A stretch of 64,000 nt of DNA from an uncultured Clostridia bacterium (GTDB lineage: Bacteria > Bacillota > Clostridia > Oscillospirales > Ruminococcaceae): contig CALCUE010000045.1 of NCBI GenBank assembly GCA_937906945.1, forward strand, positions 1 to 64,000. The letters are read 5' to 3'. This document shows, piece after piece, positions 57,897-64,000 of the stretch (position 1 is its first letter; each line of letters begins with the position of its first letter). The translations under genes were made by a program, and so were the position numbers. Under the pieces are notes generated by a model. That model ran no database searches. It had not been told where the DNA came from and was given only the letters and a program-made list of their open reading frames with translations.

Positions 57897-57927
57897 TTGA
57901 CTCTGACGCCGCGTCATAGTCTATAAT
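57897..57927 (+). promoter_or_regulatory. MerR-type promoter and operator
   Basis: TTGACT (57897-57902) and TATAAT (57922-57927) are 19 bp apart, the long spacer typical of MerR control. Within it a dyad is centred on 57910: ACT-c-TGACGC-c-GCGTCA-t-AGT (57900-57920). The regulator gene starts 24 bases downstream, so autoregulation is expected. Confidence 0.9.
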
Positions 57928-57951
57928 GAAGGCACACGGGGGTGAGAAACC

Positions 57952-58677
57952 ATGAAAACCGTAAAGGAAGTCAGCAATATCTCCGGCGTCAGCGTGCGCA
58001 CGCTTCACTATTACGATACGATCGGGCTTTTGCTGCCCACCGAGGTGACAGAAGCCGGGTACCGACTTTATGACGAAAAGGCTCTTGAGAGGCTCCAGAC
58101 GATCTTACTGCTGCGGGAACTGCGGTTTCCCCTTCGGGAGATCCGCGCCATTTTGGAAAACCCCGCTTTTGACCAAAGGGAGGCGCTTTCGAAGCAGATC
58201 GAACTTTTGGAACTTCAGAAGGAACGCATCGAGAAGCTGATCACTCTGGCCCGTGAACAAATACGAACAGGAGGGAAAACCTTGGATTTTTCCGCTTTTG
58301 ACAAAACCAAAGAGGAGGCCCTTAAAAAGGAGGCCAAAGAGCGTTGGGGCGACACCGACGCTTTTAAGGAGAGCGAAAAACGCTGTGCCGACCGCACCGA
58401 CGAGGAGCAAAAAGGCATCACCGCCGAAATGATGAAAATTTTTACCCGGTTCGGGGAAATCAAGGACGGCGACGCTTCCGGAAAAGAGGCGCAGGAACTG
58501 GTTTCGGCGCTTCAGAACCACATCACCGAAAACTATTATATCTGCACAAAGCCGATTTTAAGCGGCCTTGGCCAGATGTACACGGCGGACGAGCGGTTCA
58601 CAAAGACCATTGACGAAGCCGGCGGCGAAGGCACGGCGGCCTTTGTCGGAAAGGCTATCGGAATTTATTGCCAATAA
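57952..58677 (+). CDS. MerR-family regulator with TipAS-type drug-binding domain
   Basis: The 241-residue product has a winged HTH (VKEVSNISGVSVRTLHYYD, residues 4-22), a dimerisation coil to about 110 and a C-terminal TipAS domain. The TipAS part has a W-G-D-T segment (ERWGDTDAFKES) and a globin-like helical end (YYICTKPILSGLGQMY, RFTKTIDEAGGEGTAAFV). TipA-class proteins bind thiopeptides or other ligands and activate their own promoter. No efflux gene is adjacent, so its main target may be itself; TipAS alone can also sequester drug. The start has GGGGGTGAG upstream. Confidence 0.92.
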   Translation: MKTVKEVSNISGVSVRTLHYYDTIGLLLPTEVTEAGYRLYDEKALERLQTILLLRELRFPLREIRAILENPAFDQREALSKQIELLELQKERIEKLITLAREQIRTGGKTLDFSAFDKTKEEALKKEAKERWGDTDAFKESEKRCADRTDEEQKGITAEMMKIFTRFGEIKDGDASGKEAQELVSALQNHITENYYICTKPILSGLGQMYTADERFTKTIDEAGGEGTAAFVGKAIGIYCQ

Positions 58678-58679
58678 GA

Positions 58680-58707
58680 AAAAGCGGCTGAAATCAGCCG
58701 CTTTTTT
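58680..58707. terminator. Terminator between convergent genes
   Basis: AAAAAGCGGCTGA, short turn, TCAGCCGCTTTTTT; works for both strands. Confidence 0.85.
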
Positions 58708-59143
58708 GTTCGGTAAAAGTTTTGATGAAACGTTTCTGCGTTTTGTCACAGCAATAGCCGAGGTGTTCGTAAAAACCGTGGGCGTCTTCCCGGTCGATCC
58801 GGGAATTGAGGCGCAGAAACGCGCCGCCTTCCCGCTGAATGAATTCCTCCAAAGACCAAAGAAGCGCTTTGCCGACGCCCTGCTTTTGCGCCTTCGGCAA
58901 AACGGCCAGGGACAAAAGGTTCCAACCACTTTTTTCATAGAAGACTTCGTACCGCTCCGCCTCGATGATACCCAAAACGGAGTGGCTTTCTTCCTCCTCA
59001 TAGACTGCGAGGTAAAGAGAGGGATCGCCGGAAAGCGCCTCGATCCGGCTTTCGATGAGGGAAAGAGGGGTCGGGTAGCCTAAAGCGGTCTCGCAAATTT
59101 TCTGAATCGCCGGGGCGTCCTCTTTTCGGACCGGTCGGATCAT
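58694..59143 (-). CDS. GNAT-family acetyltransferase
   Basis: The 149-residue product is a single GNAT domain: IRPVRKEDAPAIQKICE at the start, LAVLPKAQKQGVGKALL carrying the acetyl-CoA loop (QKQGVGK near residue 90), and the closing HGFYEHLGYC helix. The substrate is unknown. The stop lies inside the arm of the shared terminator. It starts three bases after the amidohydrolase stop, so the two are probably cotranscribed. Confidence 0.88.
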   Translation of the reverse strand: MIRPVRKEDAPAIQKICETALGYPTPLSLIESRIEALSGDPSLYLAVYEEEESHSVLGIIEAERYEVFYEKSGWNLLSLAVLPKAQKQGVGKALLWSLEEFIQREGGAFLRLNSRIDREDAHGFYEHLGYCCDKTQKRFIKTFTEQKSG

Positions 59144-59146
59144 GGC

Positions 59147-60772
59147 TCAGTCCTCCAAAGAGCCGAAAACGGCTTTTCCGGCGAGGAAGGTGGCGGCGAC
59201 GGGGATTTTATGGATCTCGTCCGGTGAGACTTCGAAGGGGTTTTGATCCAGAACGACGAAATCAGCCAGAAAGCCCGGAGCGATCCGGCCTTTTTTGTTT
59301 TCATCGAAGCTGGCTTCGGCGGCGCGGCAGGTATAACTGTCCAACGCTTCCCGCACGGTGAAGGCCTGGTCGGGCAGATAGGGACCGACGTGGTCACGAA
59401 GCGTCGTTCTGGTAACGCCGCATTCCATGCAGGCCAAAGGATCGGGCAATTCCACCGGGCAATCGGTGCCGTTGGAGACGGAGACACCCTTTTCCATCAG
59501 CGTTTTCCAGTTGTAACTGGTGGCGGCCAGTTCTTTTCCGACCCGGGGTTCGACAATGTGGTTGTCGTAATCGAGGAAAATGCTCTGGGCATAGACGTGA
59601 AGGCCGAGATCGGCGATCCTCTGAAGCTGTTCCGGGCGGGAGATCTGGCAATGGACAACGCCGTGGCGGTGATCCTTCCGGGGATGTTCGGCAAGGGCCT
59701 TTTCATAGGCGTTCAGCACCATATCGAGGCACGCGTCGCCGATGGTGTGGATGGCAATCTGCATATCTTCGGCGTTGGCGTAGGAGACCATTTCCTCCAT
59801 GACATCTTTTGTGAAGACAGGGAAACCGCAGGTGGTGGGGTCATCGGCATAGGGACGGGAAAGAAAGGCGGTTCGGGCGCCGAGAGCGCCGTCACCAAGC
59901 ATTTTTAAGGGACCGATGCGGAAAAAGTCGGTGCCGACGCCGGTTTTGTTGCCCTCTTCGACGAATTCTTTGAGTTCGGCAAGGTTTGTGAAGTTGCTCT
60001 GCTGATAGATCCGGACGGTCAGTTCCCCGGCTTCCTCCAGTTCCCGGTAGGCCTGATTGATGGTTTGCCACGGGATCCGGCGGGAGAAGCAGTAGTCATC
60101 GGTCTGACTTGAGGTGACGCCGTAGCCGTTGAGGGCACGGCAGGCAAGGCGAATGCGCTCTTTCACTTCCTCAAGACCGGGAGCGGGCATGGCGTCATAG
60201 ACCATATCCATGGCGTTATCAAAGAAAAGACCGCTCGGTTCGCCGTCTGTTTTTCCGATCTCGCCGCCGTCGGGACTTTTGGTTTCGGAACTGATCCCCA
60301 GAAGGGACAGCGCCCGGGAGTTGACGGCAAGACAATGGCCGCAGGCGCGAACGGCGCAGATCGGCACCGTTTCGGAGACTTTGTCGAGGTCATAGCGGTC
60401 GGGCATTTTTTCGGTATCGGTAAAATAGTCCTGGTTCCAACCGCGGCCATAGAGCCATTCGCCGTCGGACGCTGGGTGCTCCGACAGAAAATCGCTCAGA
60501 TAGGCGAGAAGGTCCGAAAGGCTTTTGGTGTGCTCCGAAAGGCGGGCGGTGCGAAGGAAATTTCCGTAGGACAAAAGGTGCATGTGGCTGTCGTTGAAGG
60601 CGGCGCAAACAAAACGGCCACCGAGATCGATGGCTTCGTCCCCTTCGGCACGAAGGGCAAAAACCTCGTCCTTCGTTCCGGCCAAAAGGAATTTTCCGTC
60701 CTCCACGGCGAAAGCCTCGGCAAAAGGCAGAGAGCCGGGATAGACTTTGGCGTTATAGTAAAGCGTTTTCAT
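59147..60772 (-). CDS. YtcJ-like metal-dependent amidohydrolase
   Basis: The 541-residue product belongs to the amidohydrolase superfamily (Amidohydro_3). The metal ligands are recognisable: HMH in FNDSHMHLLSYG near residue 65, the histidine of AIHTIGDACLDM near 345, HGVVHCQ near 370 and the late aspartate in NGTDCPVE near 450. N- and C-terminal strands form the small beta-sandwich. Relatives hydrolyse cyclic amides or N-acyl groups; the true substrate is unknown. GGAGGTG precedes the ATG. Confidence 0.9.
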   Translation of the reverse strand: MKTLYYNAKVYPGSLPFAEAFAVEDGKFLLAGTKDEVFALRAEGDEAIDLGGRFVCAAFNDSHMHLLSYGNFLRTARLSEHTKSLSDLLAYLSDFLSEHPASDGEWLYGRGWNQDYFTDTEKMPDRYDLDKVSETVPICAVRACGHCLAVNSRALSLLGISSETKSPDGGEIGKTDGEPSGLFFDNAMDMVYDAMPAPGLEEVKERIRLACRALNGYGVTSSQTDDYCFSRRIPWQTINQAYRELEEAGELTVRIYQQSNFTNLAELKEFVEEGNKTGVGTDFFRIGPLKMLGDGALGARTAFLSRPYADDPTTCGFPVFTKDVMEEMVSYANAEDMQIAIHTIGDACLDMVLNAYEKALAEHPRKDHRHGVVHCQISRPEQLQRIADLGLHVYAQSIFLDYDNHIVEPRVGKELAATSYNWKTLMEKGVSVSNGTDCPVELPDPLACMECGVTRTTLRDHVGPYLPDQAFTVREALDSYTCRAAEASFDENKKGRIAPGFLADFVVLDQNPFEVSPDEIHKIPVAATFLAGKAVFGSLED

Positions 60773-60804
60773 AAAAACACCTCCGAAAATGGGAAACTAC
60801 GGGC

Positions 60805-60833
60805 ATTATAGCGCAAAAAGACGGGTATTTCAA
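60805..60833 (-). promoter_or_regulatory. Promoter of the amidohydrolase-GNAT operon
   Basis: Minus strand TTGAAA and TATAAT with a 17-bp spacer. Confidence 0.7.
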
Positions 60834-60837
60834 GGGG

Positions 60838-60866
60838 TTGTCGGGGAAACGGAAAAAGAGTATAAT
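60838..60866 (+). promoter_or_regulatory. Promoter of the second GNAT gene
   Basis: TTGTCG and TATAAT with a 17-bp spacer; nearly back-to-back with the amidohydrolase promoter. Confidence 0.65.
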
Positions 60867-60888
60867 GACGGGGAAAGGAAGTGTCGCC

Positions 60889-61335
60889 ATGAAGATCCGG
60901 GAAGTGGAAACCATCGACGAGGTGCTGGAACAGCTCATCGCTTTCTCCAGGGATTGGGAAGCGGAACAGAGCTGTGCCGGGTACCGGGCCAACGAGCGAA
61001 GCGATATCGAGGGAAACCGCGTTTTTGTGGCGGAGGAGGACGGAAAGATCGTCGGCTATCTTTTCGGAAAATTGGAGGAAGCGAAGAAAATGTCCTCCAT
61101 CATGCCGGAGGGAACACCCTATTTTGAGGTGGAAGAGCTTTACGTCGTTCCGGAAAAACGGTCGCAGGGCATTGGGAAGGCTCTTTTTGAGCACGCCGAA
61201 AACGTTTTGAGCACGGAGACGAAATTTTTCGTTCTGAGCACGGCGACAAAGAACTGGAAAGCGATCTTCCACTTTTACCTCGACGAGGTGGGCATGGATT
61301 TCTGGAGCGCCCGGCTTTATAAAAAAATCCGATAA
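60889..61335 (+). CDS. GNAT-family acetyltransferase
   Basis: The 148-residue product has the GNAT core ELYVVPEKRSQGIGKALFEH, with acetyl-CoA loop RSQGIG near residue 92, and the FHFYLDEVGMDFWSARLYK end. The N-terminal part has ANERSDIEGNRVFVAEEDGKI. The acceptor is unknown. ATG 60889 has AAAGGAAG seven bases upstream; a longer frame would start on the promoter. It is monocistronic. Confidence 0.88.
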   Translation: MKIREVETIDEVLEQLIAFSRDWEAEQSCAGYRANERSDIEGNRVFVAEEDGKIVGYLFGKLEEAKKMSSIMPEGTPYFEVEELYVVPEKRSQGIGKALFEHAENVLSTETKFFVLSTATKNWKAIFHFYLDEVGMDFWSARLYKKIR

Positions 61336-61366
61336 AAAAGAAAAGCGCCCCGACGGGCGCTTTTTT
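61336..61366. terminator. Bidirectional terminator between GNAT and copA
   Basis: AAAGCGCCC, loop CGAC, GGGCGCTTTTTTT. Confidence 0.8.
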
Positions 61367-63918
61367 TACTGAATGGAAAGAACGGGATAGCCTTCGTCCT
61401 CCACGGCGGCCTTCATCACGTCGAAAGGCACATCATGGGAGAGAGTGACAACGGCGGTGCCTTCGGAAAAGCTCGGTACGGCGGTTTCCACACCGTCGAG
61501 CTTTTCGAGCGCCTTTCTGACCCGGGCCTCACAATGGGGACACATCATGCCCTCGATGACGAGGGTGAGGGTCTTTGACGGTTTTTCCTTGGCGGCGGAA
61601 AGCTCGGCGATCAGGGGCGAAAGCGCCTCATCGGAAAGAGCGTTTTTGACCGGTCGGTCGTGGTTGGAAGAAGAAAGATCAAAAAGATTGAGGCGCAGCG
61701 CGTTGGAAACGACGCAGAAGCTTGAAAGGCTCATAGCCAAAGCGCCGATCATCGGGTTCAGTTCCCAGCCGAAAAGGCCGATATAGCACCCGGCGGCCAG
61801 CGGGATGCAGAGGACGTTATAGAAGAACGCCCAGAAAAGATTTTCGTGGATATTGGTGAGCGTTTTGCGGGAAAGACGAATGGCCGCCGGAACGTCGCTC
61901 AGTTTGCTGTTCATCAGCACCACGTCGGCGGCGTCGATGGCGACGTCGGCGCCGGCGCCGATGGCGATCCCCATATCGGCTCCGGTAAGAGCCGGGGCGT
62001 CGTTGATGCCGTCGCCGACCATGGCGACTTTACCGAATTCTTTGAGGCGGCGGATGACCGCCTCTTTTTCATCGGGCAGGACGCCGGCGATGACGTGGTC
62101 GATGCCGGCCTTTTGCCCCACCGCTTTGGCTGTGCGAGGGTTGTCGCCGGTGAGCATGACGACCTGAAGGCCGAGGGCCTTGAGTTCGGAAACGGCGGCG
62201 GGACTTTCGGGCTTTACCGTGTCGGCTACGGCGATGATCCCCAAAAGCCGATCGTTTTCGGTGAAAACCAGAGGCGTCGCGCCCTGATCGGAAAGCTCGT
62301 CGGCCTTATGGAGAAGAGCGGGCGAAAGGTTTACCCGTTCCCGGATAAAGCGGACGGAACCGCCGCGAAGAAGGTCTCCGCTTAGCGAGGCGGTAAGGCC
62401 GTTTCCGGGCAAAGTCTGGAAATCGGTGACTTCGGCGGCAAAGAGGGTCCGTTTTTCCGCCTCTTTTACAATAGCACGGGCCAAAGGATGCTCGCTTTTC
62501 GTTTCCAGAGCATAGGCGGCGGAAAGGAGTTCGTTTTCGGAAATTCCGTCAGCGGGGAAAAGACCGGTCACTTCCGGTTCGCCTTTCGTGACGGTGCCGG
62601 TTTTGTCCAAAGCGACGATCTTTACTTTTCCGGTCTCCTCGAGCGAAACGGCGGTCTTAAAAAGAATGCCGTGCCTGGCGCCGACGCCGCTTCCGACCAT
62701 GATGGCCACCGGCGTCGCCAGGCCCAAAGCGCAGGGACAGCTGATGACAAGAACGGAAATGGCACGGGCCAGCGCGAAATCAAAGGGCTTTTTGAGAAGA
62801 AGCCAGACCGCCAAAGTGACCGCGGCGACGGCGATGACGGCGGGGACAAAAACGCCGGAGACCCGGTCGGCGATTTTGGCGATGGGGGCTTTGGTGGCGG
62901 CGGCATCGCTCATCATCCGGATGATCTGGGAAAGAGTGGTGTCCTCGCCGACCCGGGTCGCCTCGCACCGGACAAAACCGGAAAGGTTGGTGGTGGCGGC
63001 GGAAACAAAATCGCCCGGCGCTTTATCCACCGGGATGCTTTCTCCGGTGAGGGCCGATTCATTGACGGCGGTGTCGCCGTCACGAACAACGCCGTCCACC
63101 GGAATCGTTTCCCCGGGACGGACGACAAAAAGGTCGCCGATCTGAACCTGCTCCACCGGGACGGTCGTTTCCGTGCCGTCGCGCAGGACGACGGCTGTTT
63201 TCGGCGAAAGTTTCATCAGCGTTTTGAGAGCGTTTGTGGTTTTTCCCTTGCTTTTGGCTTCGAGCATTTTGCCGACGGTGATGAGCGTGAGCACCATGGC
63301 GGCGGATTCAAAATAAAACTGGTGCATCCACGGTTCGGCGGCGGAAACGCCGCCGTGAAGTTGGGCATCGGTCATCCGGAAAAGAGCGTAGACGCTCCAG
63401 ACAAAGGAGGCCGAGGAACCGAGCGCGACGAGCGTATCCATGTTCGGCGCGCCGTGACGGACGCTTTGAAAGCCGGAAATAAAGAATTTTTTGTTGATGA
63501 GCATGACGATGGCCGCCAAAAGCAGCTGTACAAGGCCCTGCGCCACGTAATTTTCTTCGAACCACGATGGGATCGGGAGACCGGCCATCATATGCCCCAT
63601 GGAAAAATAGACGAGCACCATGAGAAAACCGAGGCTCCAAAGAAGGCGGCGTTTTAAGACCGGCGTTTCCCGGTCAGCCAGAGCGTCTTCGCCGGATTGG
63701 GGCGCGGCGTTTTTGGCACTTCCTTTAGGGGAGGCGCCGTAGCCGGCTTTTTCGACGGCCTCGATGACGGCTTGATCGGAAACGTCGCCCTCGACGCCGA
63801 GACTGTTGGTCAGAAGGCTCACCGAGCAGGACGTGACGCCGGGTACGGCGGCAACAGCCTTTTCGACCCTTGCCTGGCAGGCGGCGCAGGACATTCCGGT
63901 CACCAGATATTGTTTCAT
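61366..63918 (-). CDS. copA: Copper-translocating P1B-type ATPase with N- and C-terminal HMA domains
   Basis: CopA exports Cu(I). In the 850-residue product an N-terminal heavy-metal domain (GMSCAACQARVEKA, residues 8-21) precedes eight membrane helices. The TGES phosphatase loop, the CPC metal site (ISCPCALGLATP) near 391, DKTGTVTKGEP near 437 and GDGINDAPALTGAD near 640 are intact. A second HMA (IEGMMCPHCEARVRKALEKL, near 785) closes the chain after a charged linker, like a fused CopZ chaperone. AAAGGAGATG precedes the ATG. No csoR, copY or copZ gene is visible in the 64 kb. Confidence 0.95.
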   Translation of the reverse strand: MKQYLVTGMSCAACQARVEKAVAAVPGVTSCSVSLLTNSLGVEGDVSDQAVIEAVEKAGYGASPKGSAKNAAPQSGEDALADRETPVLKRRLLWSLGFLMVLVYFSMGHMMAGLPIPSWFEENYVAQGLVQLLLAAIVMLINKKFFISGFQSVRHGAPNMDTLVALGSSASFVWSVYALFRMTDAQLHGGVSAAEPWMHQFYFESAAMVLTLITVGKMLEAKSKGKTTNALKTLMKLSPKTAVVLRDGTETTVPVEQVQIGDLFVVRPGETIPVDGVVRDGDTAVNESALTGESIPVDKAPGDFVSAATTNLSGFVRCEATRVGEDTTLSQIIRMMSDAAATKAPIAKIADRVSGVFVPAVIAVAAVTLAVWLLLKKPFDFALARAISVLVISCPCALGLATPVAIMVGSGVGARHGILFKTAVSLEETGKVKIVALDKTGTVTKGEPEVTGLFPADGISENELLSAAYALETKSEHPLARAIVKEAEKRTLFAAEVTDFQTLPGNGLTASLSGDLLRGGSVRFIRERVNLSPALLHKADELSDQGATPLVFTENDRLLGIIAVADTVKPESPAAVSELKALGLQVVMLTGDNPRTAKAVGQKAGIDHVIAGVLPDEKEAVIRRLKEFGKVAMVGDGINDAPALTGADMGIAIGAGADVAIDAADVVLMNSKLSDVPAAIRLSRKTLTNIHENLFWAFFYNVLCIPLAAGCYIGLFGWELNPMIGALAMSLSSFCVVSNALRLNLFDLSSSNHDRPVKNALSDEALSPLIAELSAAKEKPSKTLTLVIEGMMCPHCEARVRKALEKLDGVETAVPSFSEGTAVVTLSHDVPFDVMKAAVEDEGYPVLSIQ

Positions 63919-63965
63919 GGGCGCATCTCCTTTCAGAGCTATTACAGCGGAAATTTACGAAGGTT

Positions 63966-63997
63966 GTTTAAGAAAAAAGAACTGCCGCACCGGCAGC
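63966..63997 (-). terminator. Terminator of a minus-strand gene beyond the window
   Basis: CTGCCG and CGGCAG form a short stem whose minus-strand exit runs into TTCTTTTTT. It would insulate copA from a gene to the right. Confidence 0.6.
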
Positions 63998-64000
63998 CCA

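Noticed and set aside
1..64000. tRNA, rRNA, phage or defence loci
   Set aside because: I found no cloverleaf with a T-loop GTTCGA context, no rRNA-like stretch, and no integrase, capsid, restriction or CRISPR-associated gene.

Overview
The window looks like the chromosome of a Gram-positive, spore-forming anaerobe of the Clostridia (Bacillota), probably near the Oscillospirales. By eye the GC content is in the middle to upper fifties. The evidence is a leucine T-box leader, a SpoIIQ-type endopeptidase behind a sigma-F-like promoter, a BofC-type protein, a PyrR attenuator, the dgt-dnaG-rpoD and rimP-nusA-ylxR-ylxQ-infB-rbfA-nrnA-truB clusters, the three-gene anaerobic glycerol-3-phosphate dehydrogenase set, and many lipoproteins with acidic proline-rich linkers. 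Shine-Dalgarno sites are strong and TTG starts are frequent. I saw no rRNA, tRNA, CRISPR array, prophage or complete transposon.

Layout. 1-3.9 kb: a palindrome-rich spacer, T-box and leuS, then an SGNH-hydrolase lipoprotein. 4-7 kb (minus): tadA, a CPBP membrane protease, a TSCPD protein, rlmA and a DUF1294 protein. 7.1-9.3 kb: spoIIQ facing a surface Ig-repeat protein. 9.5-14.6 kb (minus): uraA and pyrR under a pyr attenuator, a zinc-ribbon membrane protein, a dead beta-lactamase-fold/GNAT fusion and a Cys-rich membrane protein. 14.9-22.3 kb: the nusA-infB translation operon. 22.3-26.7 kb (minus): hflX, a nitroreductase, an acyltransferase and a secreted HAD phosphatase.

27-34.2 kb (plus): a peptide-binding lipoprotein, a cluster of two zinc-ribbon/dispanin-like proteins plus DUF2752, and a cobalamin-riboswitch operon (DUF4430 lipoprotein, EcfT, fused EcfA-EcfA ATPase, S component) that reads as a corrinoid uptake system. 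34.3-41.2 kb: a second S component, a MazG-like protein, an MsmX/UgpC ATPase, a lipoprotein, a phosphohexomutase, rpmE, yigZ and comF. 41.3-44.4 kb: the glp operon behind a leader hairpin. 44.5-48.3 kb: a broken Nudix gene, two membrane proteins, a DnaJ/DUF5685 pair and a lipoprotein.

48.5-57 kb (plus): lepA, dgt-dnaG-rpoD, bofC-like (minus) and a class A PBP. 57.0-57.9 kb: a segment bounded by inverted repeats that carries one AT-richer, Cys-rich gene of unknown function; this is the best candidate for recently acquired, undescribed material. 57.9-64 kb: a TipAS-type MerR regulator with a textbook operator, two GNAT acetyltransferases, an amidohydrolase and a copper ATPase with heavy-metal domains at both ends. 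Most of the window is housekeeping. The accessory interest lies in the inverted-repeat segment, the dispanin cluster, the B12 operon and the pseudoenzyme fusion.
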